64,000 nt of DNA, taken from positions 35,301,501-35,365,500 of the forward strand of contig CP136898.1 of assembly GCA_034359265.1 (NCBI GenBank), written 5' to 3'. Source of the DNA: Canna indica. Taxonomy: Eukaryota > Streptophyta > Magnoliopsida > Zingiberales > Cannaceae. The notes under the pieces are model-generated. The model saw only the letters and a program-made list of their open reading frames with translations. It was not told where the DNA came from and did not search any database. A program made the translations under genes and the position numbers. Shown piece by piece: positions 42,509 to 53,363 of the stretch (the first letter of the stretch is position 1; each line of letters begins with the position of its first letter).

Positions 42509-44203
42509 ATGGTTGGAACCCGGAGCCAAGCGATTGTTGCCACACAACAGCGGCAACGACTCGACAGCAATGATCAACCACAGCCTGGATGCTGAAACAA
42601 CGAGGAGTGACGCTTCGATACCAGCCCACCTTCCCCGTGAAGAGCCCTAACAGTGAGTAAATAAGTTAGAAGCACAAAACCAACAATCGGTGGCACTAGT
42701 CGAGACACCAGCGCAGCCTAAGGGGCAGCCCCTGGTTGAACGCGAATGTTGCCGCTCAGAGAATGGAGAGACCAACCACTCAAAAAGAAGAATATCAGTC
42801 TCTGTCGACCGAAAAAGGACGAAGCTCCAAAGGCTCAAGGAATTGAGGTTGTTTCCCACCTTGATGCAGGGCCCTTCGCCAAGCATATCATGGCAACTCG
42901 TCTCCCACCGAGGAGTGAGCTACCCACAACTATAACACCCTATGACGATACGGGTGACCCCACGCTACACCTAATGGCATTCCGAACCGCGATGCTCTAT
43001 CACGGAGCAACCGACTCCCCGCTTTGTAGAGCTTTCCCGACCTTACTGAGGAAAGCCGCCCTCTTGTGGTTCGCCTCCCTCCCGCCGGGATCAATTCGCT
43101 CTTTCGATGACCTTTCCCAGGTCTTCCTCAGCCGATTTACCACATCGCGAGTATATCACAAGACGGAAGTAGCCCTACACTATATTAGGCAGGGGCAACA
43201 TGAGCCCTTAAGAGAATACCTGATCATGTTCCAGGCCATAGTGGCTGACATCCCCAACCTCGATCTAGCAATCGAGCTTTTTTGCATCCAACACGGGCTA
43301 AAACCCGGGCTTTTCGCCGACCAAATCGCCTTAATCGAGCCTAAAGACATGGCTAAATTTTAGGGAAAAGCGGCAAGTTTCAAAAAAATAGAAGATCAAC
43401 AAGATGCAAAAAAGATCGACTGGAAGAATCTCAAAGCCGCGATCAAGGACAAAAGGTCCAAAAATGAAGATAGAAGAACTGAAGGCCGCAACCGGCGTGA
43501 GCGGGGAAATGACAGGGGACCGAGGTCACCACCTCGCCCAAGCGCCCGTTTCGAAAGGCACACCCCCCTCAACACCAAGAAAGAAATCATCCTCCGGGAC
43601 ATCTATCACCCGGAGCTTATCAAATACCTCATCAACGCGGGAAAGCAAAAGTTGCCTCCTAATGCCGACATGAGCAAGAAATGTGCATACCATGACACTT
43701 ACAAACACACTACCGAGGAGTGTGTAATGCTTAGATATCAGCTCGAAGATTTAGTGCGCATAGGAAACCTTGATAAATATCCTAGTCACGGGAAAGAGAG
43801 AGGTCGGAGTAGGAGTCACGGCCCTCAACGGTGAAGCCGAACACCCTCGAGATCTTAGAAGGAGCGCAGCCAAGCTAATGAACCCCAAGGGGTAATCGAC
43901 TACATCGTCGGCAAATTCGTGGGAGGCGGAGAGTCAAGCTCGACCAGGAAAAGGTCTCTTCGGGCAATCATGGCAGTCGACAATGTCGTTCGCCCGCGCC
44001 GACCTTTCCCTAAAACCCTGATAATATCATTCTATGAATCTGACTTCCAAGGCACTAATCAGAATCTACACTACCCAGTCGTTATTTCTGTGATTGCAAG
44101 AATTTTTATCGTTAAAAAAGTTCTTGTCGAGCAAGGGAGCTCGGTCGAACCAAGGAATACGTTTATCGGCCCACAAGCACTTCCCATGGACAAGAACAAA
44201 TAG
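42509..44203 (+). pseudogene. Gypsy gag and partial protease
   Basis: Frame from ATG at 42509 (MVGTRSQAIVATQQ), with a stop after about 28 codons, then open from 42746. The gag core (retrotransposon gag family) runs RLPPRSELPTTITPYDD, RKAALLWFASLPPGS, QVFLSRFTTSRVYHK, LREYLIMFQAIVADI, with TAG at 43361 and continuation in the same frame to CAYHDTYKHTTEEC (zinc-knuckle-like). After TGA at 43832 the same frame continues into protease-type sequence (RRPFPKTLIISFYESDF, VKKVLVEQGSSV). It breaks right after the GSS motif at about 44145, where pol should continue. The protease active-site triad is degenerate (EQGSS, where family members usually have D-N-G-S-S). Confidence 0.85.
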
Positions 44204-44660
44204 TCGGCCGAAAATCTCGAACCAAGCTCAGGATGAGACATGCGGAAGCAACCCCGGCTCAACCCTTGAAAAGAACTTCAGGCGAGATTAGATCATCAAT
44301 AAAGCTCAGAAAAGAACACTTCCCCTGTACGCACAATTTCCTTATTGCTCAAATAAAGTTATTTTCTCACATTTCTCTCAATGAATGATCAGGAAACCAT
44401 TAAAGCAATCTCACTGCTTTAACAAGTACTCTACTTGGAACTTGCTCGAGTCTCCACATACGAACTCGATCCAAACCCCTAAAGCACGAATTTCCTCCTT
44501 TGGGCCCGTGAAAGCCTAAACACCACACGCAGCGACCTGGACATGGTCTTCACCAGTTTGGCTCGCTGGCCTTACTGCCTATCCTGAGCTTTTACGCCCT
44601 CAACGACCCCAAACGCGCTCCTCGTAAGCTCGGTTTTCATTGATTGTAGTCGTGAGCTTA
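44204..44660 (+). other. Non-coding linker of the Tat-like element
   Basis: Follows the pol deletion junction. Contains AAATAAAGTTATTTTCTC-type sequence but no recognisable protein domain. Confidence 0.4.
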
Positions 44661-45372
44661 GTGCCTTTACATGACTCCTCGTGAGCAATTCTGCCTTACG
44701 CTCCTCGGCGAGCTCGGCCTGAACTCCCGAGTGCAGTCCTCGACTATCACGCCGCTACTTCTGGCCTCAACGCCCTTACATGACTCCTCACGTACGGTTC
44801 CACCTTACACTCCTCAGAGAGCTCGTCCTGAACCCCTGAGCGCGGTCTTTGGCAATCATGCCACTACTTTCAGCCTCAGGGCCCTTATATAACTCCTCGT
44901 GTGCAATTCCGCCTTACGCTCTCTAGCGAGCTCGGCCTTAGTGCCCTTACACGACTTCTCATGAGCAATTCTGCCTTACACTCATCGGCGAGCTCGGGCC
45001 AAACCCCCGAGTGTGGTCTTTGGCTACCACGCCATTACTTTCGGCCTTAGCGCCCTTATACGACTCCTCGTGAGTGGTTCCACCTTACGCTCCCCAGCGA
45101 GCTTGGCCCGAACCCCCAAGTGCGGTTTGTGGCTACCACGCCGTTACTTTCGGCCTTAGCACCCTTACACGACTCCTCGCGAGCAGTTCTACCTTACGGT
45201 AGCTTGGAGGGCTCAGCCTAAACCTCCGATTGCGATCTTTCGACACCTCGCCATTATTTTGGGCCTCAATGCCCTTACACTACTCATCATGAGCGGTTCT
45301 ATCTTATGCTCCTCGGCGAGCTCGGTCTGAACCCCCGAACACGGCTCTTTGCTATCACTACTACCGACCTCG
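44661..45372 (+). repeat. 109-bp tandem repeat array, about 6.5 units
   Basis: Unit starts (GCCCTTACACGACTCCTCG type) at 44661, 44772, 44881, 44943, 45052, 45161 and 45271. Six units are 102-111 bp and the third is cut to 62 bp. Each unit has TTCYGCCTTACGCTCCTCGG and GAGCTCGGCCYGAAC-like blocks. Arrays in the 3' untranslated part are common in Tat/Ogre-type elements. Confidence 0.92.
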
Positions 45373-45654
45373 AAGTACTTATCCAAACAACATGCTCGAG
45401 GGCTCGATACCCTCTCGCCACTATGCGACTCGGGAACAGACCCGATTTAAGCAAATCTACTTTGGACACTCCAACCAAAGAATCCCCCTGAATAGGGGGA
45501 GAACCAAATGAAACCGAAAAGCTGAGTTGGGAAAATCCAGGAAACAAGTTACAAAATAAACCCACAAAAGGGCTAATAGTTAAAAGGCCCGTAGGGGCAA
45601 TAATTCATTACAGGCCGATGAAAAATGACCCATGTATGGGCGAATTCAATAAAA

Positions 45655-48600
45655 CTACTCGGCCTCAATTGACGCAACATGAATTCCTTCCTCCGAAGCA
45701 GCCTTCTTAGACAAATTCTCTTCAAGATGGGCAGAAGCCTCCCCCTCGGGTACTAGAAGCACGCCATCCTTCACTTCCTCGGAAGGGCTAGCCTCTGAAA
45801 AGTCAATACTATGGGCTAGAACTTGAGCCTACTCAAGTGCTTTGAAGAAACCGACATCATAGACCTTGACGGCAACACTGTCAAAACAACGCACCTCGGC
45901 CGCGAGCCTCTGGGGCGTCGCAACACCATTTATTCCCCTCAACTCGTAATTGTGCTTTTATCCCCTAAATTTTAGATAGCAATCGTGGTCAGACTACTTT
46001 AGTTTCAGCCTGCAAATGAACATTCTTCGCTTCGACCAAAGACAGGTCTTCACGAAGCTTAGTTAACTCTGCCAAGGCGATCGCAGACCGATCCTATACT
46101 TCCTTCACCTAGGCAGTTAACAGATTAACCTAGCTGGTCTTGGATTTCAGAGCCATCTTTAACGGTCTGACCTCACCAGAACGAGCAGCCAACTCCTTGC
46201 GCAAAGACTCGTACAACTTCTCGAACTATTTGAAAATGTCAGACTCATATGGATCTACCCCCGCCGAAGAGGTCACCCGGCCACCAGAACAAACATCACC
46301 ACCACCAATGGAAGGACTATCTAACGAAGAACTTTCCATCATCCCCACCGGAGCAATTGTAACCCCACCTACTAGAAATCAGCTGGTTGGGAACTCGAAC
46401 CTTCCACAACGCTCGTATTTCTCTTCTTACGTTTAAAAGGGGAGTAGGAAGGAGTAGGGGCATCTGAAAATGTCGATCGTTCAATTACATCTGAAACAAG
46501 AGGAGCTGAAGACCTTAGGGCCAAAAATTCATTAACTTAAGTAAAGTCACCATCAAGGGGTTGCTCTCCGAGTCCCCCCCTCCCCCTCCCTTCATCGCAA
46601 CCCATTGAGTTTGAGCACCGGGAGCTCTCCATAACGAAGACATTTTCTCTACACAAAATGAAGAGGGGAATGAGTAAATAATTTCCAGACGAAGAAAGGA
46701 TACTGAGCGCATTACGCTACAAAACCCACTTATATACTCCAAAACCAAAGACTTGTCATGACTCCTCTTAAAAATTTCTTGAGAGCAAGAGGAACAAGCG
46801 AACAATTATTCTCTAAAAGTTCTATCAAGACTTCATCCTCGACTAGGATACCCCCTTCCTCGAAATCCTAGACAGGGCAGGGATTCAACCTCCAAGACTA
46901 AGGAAACTTCTTTACACAATTCGCGAGCTCCAGCCAAAAGGGCCAAACCCCCTCTCACAATCGGACCTTGAAGAAGCGAGACTTGAAGCCTTTATATGAA
47001 CTCTTAAACAATACGAAAAGCTTCTTCCCTGGAATAGTGTTGAAAGACACCCATAGCCCTTTCTAGGCACCCTTCGCTTGAAAGAGAGAAAAGAATATAT
47101 TGAGACTTGATTTGATATTAAGGCACTCCATCACTATCTCGAAGCACCGAACGAATGCCCAGCTATTCTGGTGCAATTGTGTAGGAGCCACATTAACCTG
47201 ATTCAACACGCCGTGCTCAAACCCGATAAAGGGAAGGCAAATTCTCAATTCTTTAAAAAAGGTTTGATGCATAAAGATGAACTCCGAGTTTGTATTATAA
47301 CACACCCAATTTGACAAAAGGCTTGGAAGACATTCGAAGTCCTCCTCGTTGCCTTCACGGGTAATGGGCACGCTCTCCCGTTGAGAAAGAATGTTGTTGT
47401 AAGACCTAGAAAATTTTCCTAATATAAAAATCTATTTTGGTGCAGCGCGCCGGACCTGGGGTTAGTCGAGTCGGGCCTCAGGATCGCCTCGAGTAGAAGG
47501 TATGACTCGACTAATATTATATGCAATTAAGTTGGGCAAATGACTCTTTCCTTTTATGCATTTATACCTTAATCGAGTTTAAATCGACTCATGTTGCGGA
47601 TAGAGTCGGAACCCAAGTCGGACTCGGGCTGAGTCGAGTCTGTAGTAAGTGGCTAAGGCGAGAATGGAAGGTTAGATAAGGGATTAAAATCCCTCATCCA
47701 AGCTGTCGTGCGACTAATCTTGGAATCGCACAAGGCAGCGCATAGGGAGAGGGGGAGAAGAAGCAAGGGAGATAGATCTTGGTCGATCCGGGTTTCATGT
47801 CGTCATCGAAAGATTCGAGGTCGTCAACGCTTGATCCTTCATCTTCATCTAGCAAAGGTGAGTGGTTATATTTGAACGATTGGGGGAGGCGGGTAGCCAA
47901 ACCCCTAGGAATGTTAGGACGTATTTTCTCACGAGTTTTCGACGATTCTTGGTTTCAGAGTTGTATATTCGTTGTTTTATATCAATCCTTGTTGGATTGT
48001 CTTATTTTTCTCGTCGATTTCTCGAGTTCTAGGGCTACTGAATCATGGGAAAAGGGGAAAGGTCATGCCAAAATTTTCTCCAATTCTCTTGACGGAAGTA
48101 GAGCTCTCGGATGATCTCAATTTCTTGAATAGTGTGTTCTTAATCATCGATTTCATGTGTTAAGGAACTCGTCTTCCCTAAAACTCCTAGGATTGGCCGA
48201 GTGAACCCTAAAACTTCATGAGGAGGGTTCGGCCAAGTATAGGGGGAGGGGCAAACTAGTAAATATGAAATTAAGATATAATAGAAGCAATGAATTAGGG
48301 TCGGAGATTAAATTCTCTTCTTCCTTTCCTATCCTAAGAGGCATAGCCGAGCAAGGTTCACCTTGCTCAAGTTAATTTATGATGACACTTAGGAAGAACT
48401 CTAACCATAGCAAGTTAATTTATTGATTCATGTAATTGTAGGAATGATAGCGTAGTGACCATCCTTAGCTCATTCATCTTTAATTTTTGAAATGATGTAA
48501 TATTTTGTCATGCTTAGTATTTCATGCATTGTTGAATTTATTGTTATCTTACCTTGCTAGATAAATTGTTTCTTATTGAGTCTAATTCTAAAGGCAGTGT

Positions 48601-50015
48601 ATAAATGTTTATTGATGAATCTCGTGGTTATATATAGTAGATGTTGTAAATTATGCTTACTTTTCCTTAGATTACACATGCTGTCCTGAAATGTTCATGG
48701 GTGAAATTCCAAGATCGGTTCATAGAATTCCTCACCCAAGGTAGCATATAACGCTAGATAACATGTAGGACGTTGCGAGTTGCTTAATATATATGGAAAC
48801 CTAACTAGGAAATGACACAACTTCTAGGACTTCTAGTATTCATTTTTGGAAACCTAGAATTATTAGGTGTGCACGTTTTTGAAAGGGCAGCATTAATTTG
48901 TTGACCCTGCAGACCGGACTAGGGCCGGATATGGGCAACGGCCCAAAGTGTATATAAGGAAACCCTAGGATATTTAACTGTGTGATGTGCTTGAGATGGT
49001 CCGTCGAGAAGCATGGAGGTCGGAAATGACCAATGCTTAGCTCGGCCAGTGATTTGGGTCTTGAGATGTAGCAGCGAGCCCGCTAGGTGTCAGACCCCAG
49101 TTGGGTGGTACTAGCTATCCTTACCCCAGACGGTGTCCGGAGACTAGTAAACCATCCTAGTCGATGGCCCGGGATTTCATGTTTACATCTTGATATGATG
49201 TGGCCGAACGACTAGTGTGATTCTACCTTGTATGGTAGGGCCGGTTGTAGTCGGGATTCTTATACCGTAAGTAGGCCTTAAGGGCCAGATGCCAAGTGAC
49301 AAGGTTAGGCCGCTATGACAAGTTTCTCCTATATGGTCTATACAGAATGACCCACGGGGTCGATAGTCACACTAAAAAGTAGCTTACCTCCCTGATTATA
49401 TTCTATGTTGCTTTTTATGTTATGCATGACTAACTATGGATTATGTGGAGGTTCGAAAGAACTGCTCACTGAGTCCCAAGTGGACTCACAGTTTGTTTTC
49501 TTTGTTTTTACATAGCATGAGCAGTGATTGAGGCTTGTCGGCATGGTGCAGCTGGAGGGCAGGCAGTGGTGTCATATCTCGTAGCGGCGTCCTTAGGTCA
49601 TAGTCCAGTGTCATGTAGTAGTGTCTTTTACTTTTCTACACTGACAGTTTGTGTTTTGAAAAGTTTGTAATAACTTTGGTACTTGAGATGTTCTATTTGT
49701 GACGATGTTGGTTTTCTTCTTTGAGTTGAAAAACATATATTTCTGAACTTCGAAAACTTTAAATGAAGATTGCGTTGTGATTTCTTTTTATCGATATGTT
49801 ATGGTTTCTTGTCAGTCAGTGTAGACAGTAGGCTACAGGACAAGATGTAGGCCATGACCAGTCATACTACCCTCAGTTGGGGTGTGACAGTTGTCATTAT
49901 CAGTTAACATCAAGCCACTCAACTTTACATCCTCTTGAACCCAGGAGTAGGAATCTAGATCCTTCACTGGCGTCCTAATCTCTAATTTCACTATGGCACC
50001 TTTTCTCGCCATCAT
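45655..50015 (-). pseudogene. Antisense ORF of the Tat-like element, PF04195-like
   Basis: Minus-strand reading starts MMARKGAIVKLEIRTPV (50010-50015) and runs to 49895. It is interrupted by the solo LTR 47398-49889 and resumes near 47390 with ESVPITREGNEEDFECLPS. The part 47063-47371 (RICLPFIGFEHGVLNQVNV, PTQLHQNSWAFVRCFEIV, FFSLFQAKGA) resembles the putative gypsy-type transposon domain PF04195. GLWVSFNTIPGKKLF follows after a stop. A Ser/Glu-rich tail ends LEENLSKKAASEEGI, stop at 45655. Several stops break it. Role in the element is unknown; antisense ORFs of this kind are known from Tat elements. Confidence 0.7.
47398..49889 (-). mobile_element. Solo LTR of a Tekay/Del-like gypsy element
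   Basis: 2,492 bp with exact TSD GTTGT (47393-47397 and 49890-49894). On the minus strand it starts TGTCACACCCCAACTGAGG and ends GGTCTTACA. A start of TGTCACACCCC and an LTR of this length are typical of chromovirus Tekay/Del elements. No primer site, gag or pol; ORFs inside (for example 47779-48114) show no domain. The lineage call is an inference from the termini. Confidence 0.82.
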
Positions 50016-50877
50016 AAAAACCCTAAAATGGGAACAAGTCAATTTGGACCTACAGACCTAAGACAGGACCCCACAAGAACAACGGAGAAAACTCACCTGA
50101 AGAAGAAACATAGATGACGACGATCAAGAAGAATCTAAAGTCGCTGCAATATTGAGTCAAGAGAAAAGCTACACTTCGTAGACAAGAAAAAAGAACAGCT
50201 TTATAAGGCGGCGAAGATCCTCCTCTCATCAGACCATCGACCCCCTCACCAAAAATGAATCTGAACCGTTCAAATAAAAGCAGCGGCTTCCTAGGGAATA
50301 TCAAAAAACGTGCAAAACCCTTTTTCCGCATTGATCACCTCTCTAGCCAATGGAGTGAAGAACCAATTGGAAAGCGCCACGAAAAAAGAGAAGGTCCTGC
50401 AGCAGAAAGCTGTCATACGAGGCACAAAAGCCGAAGATGCGTGATAACAAACACGACAAAAATATGTCGACTCGACTTATCTCAAGACAAGACAGGAGAC
50501 TATTTCGACTCCCACTTCAGTCCAGTCTCCATGACCATCCACTCGCCCCAAGCTCCAGCAGCCACCTGCTCGGTCTTTATAGCCCTTTTTACTCCAACCC
50601 GATCTACACAAATATAAACAAACTACTCCAAGCCCAGCTCCCTGGGCCATTTCCTTCAATTTGGCCCCTACTATTATCAACCTCTAAGAGGCCTCCTCGC
50701 CATTTGTTCAACCTCCACGATCAAACGCTTCAAAGCAATATCTAGCTCGCACCCCCCCCCCCCCCCCAGGTTGCCCGATGTAGCTATACGAGGAATTCTC
50801 CAAAAATGTCATAGGACAAAAACCAAATTAAGAGCTCGACACACAGTCCTCTAGACTTCGACCGAGCTCAAGGGCTG
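50016..50877 (+). other. Tat-like element 3' internal region
   Basis: Between the antisense ORF start and the 3' LTR. It corresponds to 20430-20881 of the truncated copy. A run of 16 C at 50752-50767 and the weak purine stretch GAGCTCAAGGGC before the LTR are the only landmarks. It probably holds the antisense ORF promoter (inference). Confidence 0.5.
50752..50767. repeat. Poly-C tract
   Basis: Sixteen consecutive C. Length may be unreliable because of homopolymer sequencing error. Confidence 0.9.
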
Positions 50878-51355
50878 TGGACTAGATTAGAACTATAGGG
50901 CCCGGTCGGACTAGACCTAATAGCGTCCCATCATTCACCTTGAACTAAACCATGCGGTCCCACCCAGGGGGCTCCGCTCAAATTACACCCTTGAGCCGGA
51001 CTCAAGTCAGGCTAGACGGCTCTATCCGGGGAACCCACCTAACCATACATGGACTCCCATGTCCTTTTTTATCACGAGGGATATACCATAAACCTGCTAT
51101 CTTCGAGATTGACCTCGACCCATTTTGGGCAACAATACTAGCAAGATTATCGGGCAACATGATCTCCTCTACTTGCAATATATACAGGCACGACGCACCT
51201 CAAGTAATCTAAGTTTCAATTCCATAAATCTCCACCTTGGAGTCCCTCTAACTTGGGTATCAGAGTATCTTTTGCAGGTCCCCCCCACCGGCGTTGAACT
51301 AGATAAGGAGAGACACCGAATCGAACCAGAAGGCCCCGACTCTCAAACAAGAATA
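50878..51355 (+). repeat. 3' LTR of the Tat-like element
   Basis: TGGACTAGATTAGAAC...CAAGAATA, aligned with the 5' LTR and with 20882-21368, followed by TSD GATAC. Confidence 0.88.
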
Positions 51356-51360
51356 GATAC

Positions 51361-52390
51361 AATTTGAGCAAATGAAAGAATTGAATAGATTTATTCAAAT
51401 TCATAAAGTTCAAGATATATTTAGATAATTACCAAAAAACATGCTTCATCAATCTCTACTTAATCTATGTCGGCATTCACCCCTTGCTGTTGTTCCCCAT
51501 CTTCTTCTTCCTCCTTGTCATCCTTTTTTGATTAGTCGGAGTCGATCAACATAAAACTCTAAAACTCTTTTTTAACATTTTATTCTCCTTACCTCTCCTT
51601 TCGATTAGTCGGAGTCAATCGTCATCCTTTTTCGATTAGTTGGAGTCGATCGACATAGCCTCCATAGATTTATAATACTACGCCAAGGACTTCATCGGAA
51701 GGAGGAAATACATTTAGAAGGATCCAAAACACTAACAGCGGTGAGGGACAATAGAGGAGGGTTGGATGTTTTGTTCTTTGACGTCGATGGCAATAGTGTG
51801 TTCTCAAGGCGCCGACAACAAACGAAGAACAAAAAAGAAGGCAAAAAAAATGAGCTAAATGTTTAATATGTTATTTTATTAAAATAGAATTGTAAATTGT
51901 TAAAAGAACATATATGGATATATATACACACACGTGGCATTTAGGGTGTACAGTCAAATCTGATTTTAATTTTGATAATTTTTTTATAATTTTGATTTTT
52001 GTTAATTCAAAATTTATAATTTTGAATTTGATAAGTAATTGAAAATAATTAAATACCTTGCAGATGTCGGCGGCCACAACTTTCGCTGATACCCATTGAT
52101 TACATCATGCCGTCCACCGGACATCGAAAACGAGATTCCAATATCCAAAAACTTAATGTGCTAGTTAATGCGCATTGATTTTCAGATGGCTTCAATATAC
52201 ATATAAACCATGCATTTATTGTTCCATCTACCGTCGTCCTATATCATTAATTATGATGGCATTCTTAACTGCTCATATTTATATCTATGTATTTTGATTG
52301 GTGCTAATTAATTTCATCTAGTCTTCATTCATGGGAATTATGTTCGCCAGCAATCAGATCTCCACGTATAAATTCCGAATTAATTTAAGG
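51361..52390. other. AT-rich intergenic DNA
   Basis: 51361-51440 is the right half of the target repeat of the gypsy insertion. Three copies of GATTAGTYGGAGTCRATC (51530-51655) form a short scattered repeat. No gene seen. Confidence 0.45.
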
Positions 52391-52631
52391 AAGAGCAATT
52401 ACCCGAATCGGTAACAGAATCCAAGAAATTTTCTAATTCATAACGTAAATTCAAAAAATTTCAAATTCATATTTTTTTATTCAAAACATTAATTTTACTC
52501 TCGGCTTTTGCACATGCTGACATGGATGTTTGAAGATAAAATTGATTTTTTTCAGATAAAAAGTTATGGATTCGGCAATTTTCAAATTTATGTTAGGATT
52601 CAAGAATTTTGGATTCGAGTAATTGCTCTTT
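52391..52631. repeat. Candidate MITE with 19-bp inverted ends
   Basis: Left AAGAGCAATTACCCGAATC and right (minus strand) AAGAGCAATTACTCGAATC differ at one position. Internal sequence also pairs partly (CGGTAACAGAATCCAAGAA against its inverse). About 240 bp, non-coding. The TSD is uncertain (TTTAA-like). Confidence 0.6.
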
Positions 52632-53016
52632 AAAGAATAATACAGGTAATTATTTATTATTTATATTGTTTAAATGCAATTTAAAAGTAATTTTAACAGT
52701 TAGCCATATTTGGAAATTATATATGTATTAATTTTGTGTTTGTAAAATAATAATAATAATTTTATATTGTTTAATTGAATCTAATGGTAAAATTATTATT
52801 TATGCTATATATATATATATATATATAAATCGCACAAAACGCTATAATTAGAAATTGAATTCAAGACCTAGACAATATATCCGAATGCTACTTACCACTT
52901 GAGCACAAGTGAATTCACTATTTATGATATATCCAAAAAAAACCCAAATTATAGCAATGGCTCGTATCAGACCTTGCTTTTAATGCTTAAGTAAAATTAT
53001 TTCTTTTTCTCTTAGA

Positions 53017-53055
<39 letters not shown>

Positions 53056-53363
53056 GTTTTATTAATTAATATGTGCACTTAATTAAGACATAAGTAAGCA
53101 CCAATCTAGTTTTGTGTGATTATTTAAAACTATTAATATATATTATAGTTTGTTTACTTTATGAATAGGATACGGTATGAAGTATGGAATAAGATTTTCC
53201 TTTTGTAGTGTGGAACCAACGTGTTGTTAACGTTTTTTCAAGGTAATTAAGAAAATGTCATTGTCACATGCATGAGTTTATTATTTTTCTATAGTGTGTC
53301 ATGTCTATCATGATTAAGTCATTTCGATTTATTTCTATTTTGAATCAGTATTTCATAAATAAA
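52632..53363. other. AT-rich intergenic DNA with microsatellites
   Basis: Contains (TA)n at about 52806-52828 and (TAA)n at 53019-53054. No coding signal. Confidence 0.6.
53019..53054. repeat. (TAA)n microsatellite
   Basis: About 12 TAA units. Confidence 0.95.

Larger units (their letters stand above)
40703..51355 (+). mobile_element. Tat-like Ty3/gypsy element without pol core
   Basis: LTRs at 40703-42464 (with a solo LTR inside) and 50878-51355, each about 477 bp net, with a 5-bp TSD GATAC (40698-40702 and 51356-51360). Internal order: primer-binding site TTTGGCGCCCATCGTG, gag, partial protease, then directly a non-coding region with a 109-bp tandem array and an antisense ORF, then a purine-rich tract and the 3' LTR. 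RT, RNase H and integrase are absent. This order, the primer site and the antisense ORF fit the Tat group (Grande/Cinful-like). Probably a non-autonomous deletion form. Confidence 0.85.

Noticed and set aside
44671..45565. Short ORFs across the 109-bp array
   Set aside because: Products of tandem repeats; frames change between units.
47779..48114. 111-codon plus-strand ORF (MVDPGFMSSSKDSR)
   Set aside because: It lies inside the solo LTR 47398-49889, on the strand opposite to the element, and has no recognisable domain.
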